NCBI GenBank assembly: GCA_030595255.1
Contig: JAUVDP010000014.1
Span: forward strand, 1-32,530
Direction of reading: 5' to 3'
Length of the DNA: 32,530 nucleotides
Source of the DNA: Mycoplasmatota bacterium
Lineage (GTDB): Bacteria; Bacillota_I; Bacilli_A; Izemoplasmatales; Izemoplasmataceae
This document shows positions 24,791 through 32,446 of the stretch, piece by piece. Below the pieces are notes generated by a model. The model made no database searches and was not told where the DNA came from. It saw only the letters and a program-made list of their open reading frames with translations. The position numbers and the translations under genes are program-made. Position 1 is the first letter of the stretch. Each line of letters starts with the position of its first letter.

Positions 24791-25234
24791 TTAACTTATA
24801 ATAATTGAATCAATAATCTTTAAAAGTTTTTTTATCTCTCTATTAGTATACCAACCTAAATGAATCTTCTCACCCTTATAACTCGCAATTAAACTGCATG
24901 CATTAAATTCCAATACATTTTGAATATTCAACCTAGAGTAAAAGATTTTCAGCTGATTTACATCAAATTCTCTATTGTTGTAAACAACTATATTTTCACT
25001 AAATTGAATTGTATTATTATTGAACTTAGAAATCAATTTTGCAATCAGTTCAATAAAAACATATTGAAATATTAACATTAACATAACAAATTTTATATAT
25101 AATAAATAAAATTCAGTTGAAGTTGGAAATAGTATCGAAATAATAACTAACAAAGTAATCCCAATTACTAAGCCTGAAACAAAGATAAAACTTATAAGTC
25201 TTATTAGACTTGAAACTCTATTTAACCTTATCAT
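24791..25234 (-). CDS. Small two-helix membrane protein, unknown
   Basis: I do not recognise this family. From ATG 25234 the product has 147 residues. Two transmembrane helices (about 10-35 and 42-70) precede a soluble C-terminal half with strand-like segments (IQFSENIVVYNNREFDV, SLIASYKGEKIHLGWYT) and a final helix, a layout like the protein at 13965-14444. The open frame extends upstream to 25297, but that extension (INPYRYRRYRF) belongs to a decayed RHS protein. GGGAGAG ahead of ATG 25234 gives a proper start. Its position directly behind an RHS core relic makes an orphan immunity protein possible; this is inference only. Confidence 0.65.
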   Translation of the reverse strand: MIRLNRVSSLIRLISFIFVSGLVIGITLLVIISILFPTSTEFYLLYIKFVMLMLIFQYVFIELIAKLISKFNNNTIQFSENIVVYNNREFDVNQLKIFYSRLNIQNVLEFNACSLIASYKGEKIHLGWYTNREIKKLLKIIDSIIIS

Positions 25235-25257
25235 TATTACACTCTCCCTCAAAATGA

Positions 25258-25497
25258 ATCTATATCTTCTATAACGATACGGATTAATATCTGCCATAAA
25301 TCCAGTTTTAACAATTGTATTATCCCAAGCATCATATCTGTATATTGCCAGAGTAATACCATTAATGTCAACTAGTTCTATATACCATCTCCTTGTAGAT
25401 TTGTTATATAGAAATACTCATTATCATTATAATTCATACTTAATAAAGATCCATCAACATCATAAGTATAGTAAATAGTATTACTCTCCAAGTATCC
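25258..25497 (-). pseudogene. RHS/YD-repeat protein relic
   Basis: Minus-strand reading gives NTIYYTYDVDGSLLSMNY, then EYFYITNLQGD in one frame, then a break near 25382-25385. The next frame reads ELVDINGITLAIYRYDAWDN, then INPYRYRRYRF. This is the signature order of the RHS-repeat core (YTYDxDG, NLQGD, YxYDAWGN, NPxRYRGY). The usual DPxxGRF end and any toxin tip are missing. The fragment starts within a few bases of the Fic gene stop, so its 5' part was removed by a deletion or insertion. About 80 residues remain of a protein that normally has well over a thousand. Confidence 0.85.
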
Positions 25498-26419
25498 CTT
25501 CTACATCGTAACCACTTTTCAAATACTTTCTAATTTGCTTTTTATACTTATCTTGCATTGACAAACAAGTATCAACTAAAAATCCGCTTTCTTCTTTATA
25601 CTTAGATAATCCTCTATAATAGAATGCTTTCTTTTTATCTTCAATTATAAAAGGAACAATATCATTTTTTAAACATTCCTTAAGCATTATAAGTCTACCT
25701 ATTCTTCCGTTACCATCCTGGAACGGGTGAATATTTTCAAAACGATAGTGAAATTCAATAATATCATTAAAGCTAATTTCTTTTATAGAGTTATACCAAT
25801 TAATTAACTTTGACATTTCCTTTTCAACTTTTAATGGTTCAGTTGTAGGTTTTCCTCCTACTTCATTAGGCAGTTTCTTATATCCTCCAACTACAAACCA
25901 ATCTTTTCTAGAATCATTTGTACCATTTTTCAGGATCTGATGAAACCTTTTAATCATATCTTCTGAAAGGTAGTTATCAGCATTTTTTAACATTTGATCA
26001 AATAAATAGAATGAATTAACTGTTTCTACAAGATCATCAGTATTCACTAATTCATCTTCTACTCCAATTGTATTAGTCTCAAATATTAATCTAGTTTGTT
26101 CTTCAGATAATTCACTTCCCTCAATTCTATTTGTATTATATGCAAAATTAATTTGAGTAAAATGATAAATGTTCCCCTTTAGCTTTGATTCCATTTGATC
26201 AATTAAAATACTTAAAAGAGTTGTCTCTTCTTTATCAAAAAAACTAGATAAGTAGTCTAGAGAAATTCCAAAATACTTACTTAGTTTTAAAAGATTTTCA
26301 TATTTCATTTGTTTAGGCTTATCAATACCATTATGTAATGTTGCGTAAGGTATATTGAGTTTTTTACTTAAGCTATTTATAGTTTCATTTTTAGATGTAA
26401 TATACTCTTTTATATTCAT
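25481..26419 (-). CDS. XRE-type HTH protein with Fic domain
   Basis: Fic enzymes usually transfer AMP to a target hydroxyl. The 312-residue protein starts with a Cro/XRE-like HTH (about 1-60; LSKKLNIPYATLHNGID). The inhibitory helix motif TNRIEG (96-101, form S/T-x3-E-G) comes before the Fic core, whose active motif HPFQDGNGRIGR (231-242) is intact. The inhibitory motif precedes the core as in class II Fic proteins. The gene has its own strong promoter with two palindromic operators, so it very likely represses itself. No antitoxin partner gene is seen. The last codons abut the RHS relic. Confidence 0.92.
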   Translation of the reverse strand: MNIKEYITSKNETINSLSKKLNIPYATLHNGIDKPKQMKYENLLKLSKYFGISLDYLSSFFDKEETTLLSILIDQMESKLKGNIYHFTQINFAYNTNRIEGSELSEEQTRLIFETNTIGVEDELVNTDDLVETVNSFYLFDQMLKNADNYLSEDMIKRFHQILKNGTNDSRKDWFVVGGYKKLPNEVGGKPTTEPLKVEKEMSKLINWYNSIKEISFNDIIEFHYRFENIHPFQDGNGRIGRLIMLKECLKNDIVPFIIEDKKKAFYYRGLSKYKEESGFLVDTCLSMQDKYKKQIRKYLKSGYDVEGILGE

Positions 26420-26436
26420 AAAATCACCTCACTTAT

Positions 26437-26465
26437 ATTATATCGGTTTTCCGATAGTTTGTCAA
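26437..26465 (-). promoter_or_regulatory. Promoter of the XRE-Fic gene
   Basis: TTGACA (26460-26465), a 17-base spacer and TATAAT (26437-26442) on the minus strand are both perfect consensus boxes. The leader is very short and carries GAGGTGA ahead of the start. Confidence 0.92.
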
Positions 26466-26486
26466 TAAATTATCGGAAAACCGATA
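26441..26486. promoter_or_regulatory. Two palindromic operators of the XRE-Fic gene
   Basis: TATCGGTTTTCCGATA (26441-26456) lies between the -35 and -10 boxes. TATCGGAAAACCGATA (26471-26486) lies upstream of the -35 box. Each has perfect 6-bp arms around four bases, the two sites are exact reverse complements, and their centres are 30 bp apart (about three helix turns). Confidence 0.85.
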
Positions 26487-26545
26487 CTTATAGGGTAATT
26501 AAAAAGTCTAAATACTAAATGTATCTAAACTTTGATATTTAATAA

Positions 26546-27247
26546 TTAAAGTGAACAACCTTCATCATTACATGTATGTGAATCATCTGCACCAGCAATT
26601 GATTCTAATTCTTGTGCTTCTTTCCATAAGTGATCAAGAACTTGACTAAAGTATTCTTCTTGTTGTGCTCCTGATACTCCATATTTATTATTTAAAACAA
26701 AGAATGGAACTCCTTGAACTCCTGCTTTTCTACCTTCATCAATTTGTGCATTTACAGTATCAGTGTATTGATTAGATTCAATAACTTCTCTAGATCCTTT
26801 TTCGTCTAATCCAGCTTCAACACAAAGACTAACAAGTGTATCTACATCAGCTAAGTTTTTACCTTCAGTAAAATATGCACTCATGAAACGATCAGTCACT
26901 TTTGCTTCTAATCCTTGTTCATTAGCCCATTTAGCAACTCTATGAGCATCAAATGTATTAGTTAATTGAATATTTACATAATCATATTTTAATCCAACTG
27001 TTTGTGCTTGCTCCACAAACATTTCAAATTTCTTTGTAGCAGCTTCAGGTGTTGTACCATGCCCTTTAGCAAAGTTAACATTAGGTGCTCCTACCATTAC
27101 TTTTGGTGCGTTTGGATTTAATTGATAAGCTTTGTAGATTACTTCTACAGTATCTTTATGTGCAAATTTATTTAATGCACCTTCAAATCTTTTTTTACCA
27201 ATATAACAAAACGGACATCCAAAATCAGACCATAATTCTATTTTCAT
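26546..27247 (-). CDS. FrnE-type DsbA family oxidoreductase
   Basis: The 233-residue thioredoxin-fold protein (from ATG 27247; GGAG lies about nine bases ahead) begins MKIELWSDFGCPFCYIGKKR with the redox pair CPFC. A helical insert and GVQGVPFFVLNNKYGVSGAQ (cis-Pro loop VPF) follow. The tail SHTCNDEGCSL has two more cysteines, typical of the FrnE/polyketide-type DsbA subgroup. There is no signal peptide, so it should act in the cytosol. The partner is unknown; relatives respond to oxidative stress. It stands alone between Fic and a small membrane-protein gene. Confidence 0.9.
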   Translation of the reverse strand: MKIELWSDFGCPFCYIGKKRFEGALNKFAHKDTVEVIYKAYQLNPNAPKVMVGAPNVNFAKGHGTTPEAATKKFEMFVEQAQTVGLKYDYVNIQLTNTFDAHRVAKWANEQGLEAKVTDRFMSAYFTEGKNLADVDTLVSLCVEAGLDEKGSREVIESNQYTDTVNAQIDEGRKAGVQGVPFFVLNNKYGVSGAQQEEYFSQVLDHLWKEAQELESIAGADDSHTCNDEGCSL

Positions 27248-27290
27248 ATTTAACATCTCCTTTTCTAACTGTTTTATTATGACTTAAAAC

Positions 27291-27330
27291 ATAAAAAAAA
27301 GCAACTACTTTGCACACAAACTAGTTACTT
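27291..27330 (-). terminator. Terminator of the marR-ltaS-like gene cluster
   Basis: A 9-bp stem AAGTAACTA / TAGTTGCTT (27322-27330 with 27299-27307, one G-U pair) is followed by a T-run on the minus strand, just downstream of the small membrane-protein gene ending at 27340. Confidence 0.75.
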
Positions 27331-27339
27331 TTTTATTAC

Positions 27340-27738
27340 TTAAAATAACGGGAATACATCAAAGTAATCTAATGTATATCTAATAAACTCAGCTAGTAAA
27401 AAACTAAAGCCATTTACTAGTACTACAGTTATTAATATTTCAACCTTAGAGTACTTCTCTTTTAAGTATTTTAGTATTACATAAAACTCAACAACTATTA
27501 CAATTGCTTCAAGTATAAGCACTAATACAATTCCCATTTCACTATCAAACAAATGATAGTAGATAGCTATTAAAACGCTATATATAGGACTTGTAGCTAA
27601 GTTTATTAATACTAATGTTTTAATGAATTTCTTATTTAAGTACCCTAGTCCTAGAAGTACTAATACTTCAATAGTTAAGGTTAACCCTAAATAAAATATA
27701 ATTTCAATTAACTCACTAAGAAATAACATATACATCAT
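27340..27738 (-). CDS. Small four-helix membrane protein, unknown
   Basis: I do not recognise this family. The 132-residue protein consists of about four transmembrane helices (about 6-33, 42-62, 68-92, 100-122) with short loops and a Phe-rich end. It follows the LtaS-like gene by 15 bases and precedes a terminator, so it is the last gene of the minus-strand run marR, ywaF-like, ltaS-like. A role in the same envelope function is suggested only by position. The true start may be the second ATG (codon 2) or the fourth codon. Confidence 0.65.
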   Translation of the reverse strand: MMYMLFLSELIEIIFYLGLTLTIEVLVLLGLGYLNKKFIKTLVLINLATSPIYSVLIAIYYHLFDSEMGIVLVLILEAIVIVVEFYVILKYLKEKYSKVEILITVVLVNGFSFLLAEFIRYTLDYFDVFPLF

Positions 27739-27753
27739 CCTTTTACTTGTAGT

Positions 27754-29730
27754 CTATTCTTTTTTATAATAATTAACACTTAATAGCTTTTGACTTAAAT
27801 CATAATTCGCTTGAGCAATCGCTATTACTGATGTATTTATAATATCACTTGTTTCAGAAAAACTATAATGATTTATCCCATCATAAATAGAATAATCTTT
27901 AAAATATACTATTGGATCAAGTTCAAGACAGAAAATATCATTTCCGATGTAGCTTGAATAATTACCATCAAGTCCAAACATATTAATCATTGTTGGTAAA
28001 AAATCAAATGAACTTGATAATCTATCTACTTCAGCGTGTTCTATATCACTAGACCAGATATATAATACACCACGCATTTTTTCATAATCTTCTTCTATTC
28101 CTTTAACATTCTCATATTCTATTTGATCAAGTGCGTAAGGATAATGATCATTTGTAAATACTATTACAGTATTATCTAGTATTCCTTTAGCTTCTAAATC
28201 TTCCATAATGACACCTACCATTAGATCTACTTCAATTTGAGATGCTATATATCCTTTAATAGTATCACTATAAGTATCTCCGTAATATTCATTAACGCTA
28301 TCTAAATGTTCAACTGTCGCCAGATTAGTTTCTTCATAAGGCGAATGCCCAGATAAACTTAAATAAGTTGAGAAGAATAAATCATCCTCATAAATCGCAT
28401 AATCTAATGTCTTTTCTCCAAAGACTGAATCATATCTAATTTCTGTATCAGTTAAAGGTATTTCATTTTGTCCATAAAAATAATCATATCCAAACCCTTC
28501 ATATACTAAATCCCTTGTATAAAACTCTTTATAATTATTATGTAATCCAGTAGTTATATATCCTGAGTTATTAAATAATTCAGCTATACTTTCTGAATAT
28601 GAGTTTTCATTATACACATAACACGTAGGCCCATCAGTAATAGATGGAATAATACTTGTATTAAATATAATCTCAGAATCACATGTAGTTCTTGGAAATA
28701 CTGGAGTAAAGTGATTCACAAAATCTAATCCTTCAGTTTTAAGTTTATAAATATTCGGAGTTAATTCTTCACTAACTGCGATACTATCAAAACTTTCTCC
28801 AATTATAAATATTAAATTCTTGCCTTCAAATACATCAGTATACTCGTTATCCGGATGTAATTTAACGTTATTATCATAATAATCTTCTATATATTCTATA
28901 TCTCTATTTATAGAAAAAGATGGAGTAATAATAACTTTTAAATCTCTAAACAGTAAATTTACTGTGCTAAATTTAGTAACAAACTGTTCCTTATCATACA
29001 TCGAAGAATACAAGTAATGATCACTTAAGTGTAATCTCGCAAAGTTAATTGGATACTGTGCATTAATATTTACTAATATAAATAAGAATAATGGTGCTTT
29101 ATAAAGCATCTTTAGATTTGCTTTAGTAAATGAAATATGTGAAGTTCGTTTTAATTTTATATACTTCGTAATAGTAAGTACAGCAAGTATAAACATTAGT
29201 ATATGAAGAACGCTAAAGTAATAAGTACCTTCTGCAGATTCAACACCTTCTTGTGCATTTACTATCTCTCTTAAACTAAAGAAATCTCTAAAAATCTTAT
29301 AATATAGATCTTGTGAAAAAGCATATACTACATAAAGTATCATTAACGAAATATCAAATATCTTACTTGCTTTTTTCGGTATTAATAAAGAAAATGTAGC
29401 TATTAATATAAGAATTAATAATAAGGCAAATAAATATACAGGAGTTAACTCAAGACTATTCTTTATCTTAAATGCAATATCAATCCAAAATATTAATCCT
29501 ACTAATATAAATTTATCCTGGTACTTCATAAAGAAGTCTTTAACAGATTCAATATTGAATTTAACATAAATTAAAATAAGTGATACAGACCCAACAAATA
29601 TTGTCCATCTTAATATTGATTCAATTACATCACTTGTATCATCTTGCAAAAAGAATACTAGCCTAACTAGTAATAACATTATTAAACTAAATACTATTTT
29701 CTTTAGAATGCTTTTTTCTTTCTTATTCAT
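27754..29730 (-). CDS. LtaS-type phosphoglycerol transferase/sulfatase
   Basis: The 658-residue membrane enzyme belongs to the alkaline-phosphatase superfamily branch of lipoteichoic acid synthases. Five transmembrane helices occupy about 10-230, and an extracellular catalytic domain starts near 300. Metal and active-site residues are present: Glu312 (FIIGESFDS), the nucleophile Thr349 (PRTTCDSE), His462 (LSLSGHSPY) and the pair Asp528-His529 (FTNDHYPY). It could polymerise glycerophosphate on a glycolipid or add phosphoglycerol to another lipid. It lies between a YwaF-like membrane protein and a small membrane protein, in one transcript with a MarR regulator. Confidence 0.88.
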   Translation of the reverse strand: MNKKEKSILKKIVFSLIMLLLVRLVFFLQDDTSDVIESILRWTIFVGSVSLILIYVKFNIESVKDFFMKYQDKFILVGLIFWIDIAFKIKNSLELTPVYLFALLLILILIATFSLLIPKKASKIFDISLMILYVVYAFSQDLYYKIFRDFFSLREIVNAQEGVESAEGTYYFSVLHILMFILAVLTITKYIKLKRTSHISFTKANLKMLYKAPLFLFILVNINAQYPINFARLHLSDHYLYSSMYDKEQFVTKFSTVNLLFRDLKVIITPSFSINRDIEYIEDYYDNNVKLHPDNEYTDVFEGKNLIFIIGESFDSIAVSEELTPNIYKLKTEGLDFVNHFTPVFPRTTCDSEIIFNTSIIPSITDGPTCYVYNENSYSESIAELFNNSGYITTGLHNNYKEFYTRDLVYEGFGYDYFYGQNEIPLTDTEIRYDSVFGEKTLDYAIYEDDLFFSTYLSLSGHSPYEETNLATVEHLDSVNEYYGDTYSDTIKGYIASQIEVDLMVGVIMEDLEAKGILDNTVIVFTNDHYPYALDQIEYENVKGIEEDYEKMRGVLYIWSSDIEHAEVDRLSSSFDFLPTMINMFGLDGNYSSYIGNDIFCLELDPIVYFKDYSIYDGINHYSFSETSDIINTSVIAIAQANYDLSQKLLSVNYYKKE

Positions 29731-29764
29731 AGTATGTACCTCGCACTAAAAAATTATGTAGTAA

Positions 29765-30508
29765 CTATTTGTGTGTGTAAACAGTTTTTAATTTTTTTCT
29801 TTCTTTTCTTATTTTTAAATTTGATAAAAAATACATTGAATAAAATAAACCAATTATCAATACTCCAAACAATAAAATATAAAATGGCCATGGTGGTAAA
29901 TAAGCTGCGATAGGATCAGGTTTTTCACCTATAAACATATAATTTCTATCCATTGTTGTATTTATATAAACCGCAAGAGGAGTCATTGCTAAAAGTAATA
30001 ATACAGCTCTTCTAACAGAATGTAAAGTTAATCTGTATCCATAAGCTTTATAATAATAAAGGGGTATAACCACAATTAATAAATGAATGATAATAAAATG
30101 ATAATATCTCATATTAATATAAGTATAATCACTCATATCAGGAAGGAATAATGCTGTATATCCACCCAAAAGTCCTAAGTAGAAAACAAGTCCAAATGCC
30201 TTCTTACTATTAGTTAATAACAAATATATTGATATAATTACCGCTACACTACATACATGTAAAGGAATACTAAATTTACCGTTAATAAAGTTATGCGTAT
30301 GGTACCCAAGTTCTAAAATTATCATTAAAGAAGCTATTCCGATTCTTAAACTTTTTTCATATTTCCATTCTTTTATATAATTAGCAAAATGCAATATTAA
30401 AAAAGTAGCTGATAAAGCTATTGTTATAAACATAAAATGTACAATTGAAAAGAAAACAAAAACATTATCTAAATCATACTCATGAGCAGTAAGATCACTC
30501 CAACTCAT
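29765..30508 (-). CDS. YwaF/TIGR02206 (TMEM164-like) membrane protein
   Basis: The 247-residue protein (from ATG 30508, with GAGGTG ahead; the GTG at 30517 is inside that site) has about seven transmembrane helices. It carries the YwaF family marks ELGYHTHNF, then IPLHVCSVAV with Cys86, and MRYYHFIIIHLLIV. The animal relative TMEM164 is reported to be an acyltransferase using the matching cysteine; whether the bacterial family does the same is not known to me. It sits 27 bases behind marR and ahead of an LtaS-like gene, which suggests a lipid or envelope task. Confidence 0.82.
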   Translation of the reverse strand: MSWSDLTAHEYDLDNVFVFFSIVHFMFITIALSATFLILHFANYIKEWKYEKSLRIGIASLMIILELGYHTHNFINGKFSIPLHVCSVAVIISIYLLLTNSKKAFGLVFYLGLLGGYTALFLPDMSDYTYINMRYYHFIIIHLLIVVIPLYYYKAYGYRLTLHSVRRAVLLLLAMTPLAVYINTTMDRNYMFIGEKPDPIAAYLPPWPFYILLFGVLIIGLFYSMYFLSNLKIRKERKKLKTVYTHK

Positions 30509-30535
30509 AATAAACACCTCACTTCATTAATATAA

Positions 30536-30961
30536 TTATGTTAAATTTATTTTACTCAATATGTTAATAGCACTTTCCATTAATACTAGATCTGTATCAG
30601 ATAGTTTAGAAATTTTAATTGAAAGATGATTCACAAAGCTATTATAAAACTTATCCGTAATTTCTATACCCCTATCAGTACGTATAATAACTTTCTTTCT
30701 TTTATCATGTTCAATATAGCTTTTTTTAATTAATTCCTTTTCTTCTAACTTGTCAGTTAAAGAAGTAAAAGAACCTTTTTTAAGCCCTATTTTGTTACTG
30801 TAGTAACTTAAAGATTGTCCACTTTTAAATTTTAACTGCATTAACGTCTTAATCTCATTTTTAGTAAGTTCACAGTTGTCAATAACATCAAAATCAAAAT
30901 TAAAGAATCTTACTAACTCTGCAATACCTTCTAGCTTCTCTACTATATTATTAACATTCAT
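30536..30961 (-). CDS. MarR-family transcriptional regulator
   Basis: The 141-residue winged-helix regulator is of typical MarR size. LTKNEIKTLMQLKFKSG begins the HTH, LKKGSFTSLTDKLEEKELI is the recognition part and IEHDKRKKVIIRTDRG is the wing with the usual D-x-R turn. It is first in a run with the YwaF-like, LtaS-like and small membrane-protein genes, which it probably controls together with itself. The promoter upstream has a 17-base spacer. The ligand is unknown. Confidence 0.9.
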   Translation of the reverse strand: MNVNNIVEKLEGIAELVRFFNFDFDVIDNCELTKNEIKTLMQLKFKSGQSLSYYSNKIGLKKGSFTSLTDKLEEKELIKKSYIEHDKRKKVIIRTDRGIEITDKFYNSFVNHLSIKISKLSDTDLVLMESAINILSKINLT

Positions 30962-30994
30962 AATAAACCCTCTTTTCCTAACTTATTTTTATAA

Positions 30995-31023
30995 TACTAC
31001 TACTCGTACTAAATATCAACTAA
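30995..31023 (-). promoter_or_regulatory. Promoter of the marR-ywaF-ltaS-like cluster
   Basis: On the minus strand TTGATA, a 17-base spacer (TTTAGTACGAGTAGTAG) and TATTAT lie about 35 bases ahead of marR. The spacer is rich in repeated GTA steps and may hold the MarR site, but I cannot define a clean palindrome. Confidence 0.6.
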
Positions 31024-31214
31024 AATAATTAGATTTCTAACCTTATTTTTAATAATATTAATATAGATAATTACAATAATAGTCAAAATATTGCCTAATA
31101 AAGACATTTATAGTAATAGTGAGTCATAAGTAAGATTTAAAATTTCGTAAGATTTCTAAATATATATATAATGTTATTATTATTAATTATAAAAAAAACG
31201 GTGTAAAAAAATAA
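31024..31214. other. AT-rich intergenic stretch
   Basis: This stretch lies between the marR promoter and the promoter of the plus-strand paralogue pair. It contains two copies of GTAAGATTT (near 31128 and 31147) and AT runs. I see no gene and no strong hairpin. Confidence 0.5.
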
Positions 31215-31244
31215 TTAACAATAATTTTAATAATATGGTATAAT
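31215..31244 (+). promoter_or_regulatory. Promoter of the tandem paralogue pair
   Basis: TTAACA (31215-31220), an 18-base spacer and TATAAT (31239-31244) preceded by TGG (extended -10). GAGGGTGATG follows ahead of the first gene. Confidence 0.7.
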
Positions 31245-31266
31245 ATTTTATGAGGGTGATGATAAT

Positions 31267-31809
31267 ATGGAACAAAAACAAATAAAGAGGATACTTAGAA
31301 AACAAATTCTTATTAGTTTTTTCAGTATATTCAAATTCGTAATAGTTGGTGCTTTACTCTTATATTGGGGTATGAATAGTGAAGCGTTAGGATATGTTGT
31401 ATTAACAATATACTTATTCCTTGTAACAGCAATGTTTCTTCAGTCAGATAAAGACAAGAATATGTATCTAGAGATTTATAAGATAAATTTACATAATCGA
31501 AAAAGAGCTCTAGATTTAATAAATAGCAAAATTGATTACTTTGAAGATATGATTGGTAAAAGAAAAAATGAAAAAAATTATAATAGTACTGTAACGCAAG
31601 AATCAATGAGAGTCGGAAGCTCAAAATTTGCTGCTAAAGGTAATTTTAGTACCACAACAAGAGTTTACAGCGAGATGAAAATTGAAAATCTTGATGAACG
31701 TAGTAAGAGGAAAGTAATAAAAGAAATCAATAAAAAATTACAGACCCTAAATAAACTTCAGGAATTGTTTGAAGCTATTACTAAGCCAAAAGATATATGG
31801 GATGTATAG
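31267..31809 (+). CDS. Membrane protein, first of a tandem paralogous pair
   Basis: I do not recognise this family. The 180-residue protein starts with a basic stretch (KQIKRILRKQILIS) and has two transmembrane helices (about 13-34 and 42-60). The conserved LQSDKDKNMYLEIYKINLHN follows, then a charged, coiled-coil-prone cytosolic part ending ITKPKDIWDV. The next gene encodes a clear paralogue with the same order of elements, 24 bases downstream. GAGGGTGATG precedes the start. It lies on the plus strand, divergent from the marR cluster, and close to a probable insertion sequence. Confidence 0.7.
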   Translation: MEQKQIKRILRKQILISFFSIFKFVIVGALLLYWGMNSEALGYVVLTIYLFLVTAMFLQSDKDKNMYLEIYKINLHNRKRALDLINSKIDYFEDMIGKRKNEKNYNSTVTQESMRVGSSKFAAKGNFSTTTRVYSEMKIENLDERSKRKVIKEINKKLQTLNKLQELFEAITKPKDIWDV

Positions 31810-31833
31810 TAGAATCAATAAGGGGATGAAAAT

Positions 31834-32409
31834 ATGGAAAATATGAAAATCAAAAGAATACTTAGAAAGCAAATATTACTTAGTTATATAAGTATAATAA
31901 TATCGATTGTTGTTATTATTTCTCTTATTATATGGGGGATAACTGGATCTGCATTTGGTTTTGTATTTTTATTTTTCTTTTTAACAATGTTACTTGGAAC
32001 ATATTTACAATCAGATAAAGAAAAGAATATTTATGTAGAAATTTACAAAGTTAATTCATATAGTCAGGTAAAAGCTTTAGAACTTGTGAATAGAAATTTA
32101 AAATACTGTGAAGAATCAAAAAATGTTTATGGTGGAGACACAAAGGGAATAGATTTTAATACTTCAATAATTAACAATAAAGTTAGGACTACAGGTATTA
32201 CAAATCCAAGGATGACAGCACATAGTAAAAGTCTAATGAAAAATCAAATATATAGCCGTAGAAAAAATAATAATAAAGGTCTTGAGAAAAGGATAAAAAT
32301 ACTTATTCAATTAAAAAATCTACTAGAAACAATCACTATGCCACAAAATGCTTGGGATATATATAAAGAGCCAAATGATTATAATACCTCTAAAGGAGAC
32401 ATGATATAA
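31834..32409 (+). CDS. Membrane protein, second of a tandem paralogous pair
   Basis: I do not recognise this family. The 191-residue protein repeats the plan of the preceding gene: MKIKRILRKQILLS, two transmembrane helices (about 15-37 and 40-58), LQSDKEKNIYVEIYKVNSYS, a variable polar middle and an end with TMPQNAWDI. The middle (about 95-145) differs strongly from its partner and is rich in Asn, Thr and Lys. After the shared Trp-Asp motif it carries 15 extra residues (YKEPNDYNTSKGDMI) that the first copy lacks. The stop overlaps a TATAAT just ahead of a transposase gene. The tail may therefore come from insertion of that element. Confidence 0.68.
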   Translation: MENMKIKRILRKQILLSYISIIISIVVIISLIIWGITGSAFGFVFLFFFLTMLLGTYLQSDKEKNIYVEIYKVNSYSQVKALELVNRNLKYCEESKNVYGGDTKGIDFNTSIINNKVRTTGITNPRMTAHSKSLMKNQIYSRRKNNNKGLEKRIKILIQLKNLLETITMPQNAWDIYKEPNDYNTSKGDMI

Positions 32410-32446
32410 TTAAACATATCAAATCAAACTTTGGAGGTATTTTTAT

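Noticed and set aside
25235-25297. N-terminal extension of the 147-residue membrane protein (NPYRYRRYRF)
   Set aside because: The extension is RHS-core sequence that happens to stay in frame; GGGAGAG before ATG 25234 marks the true start.
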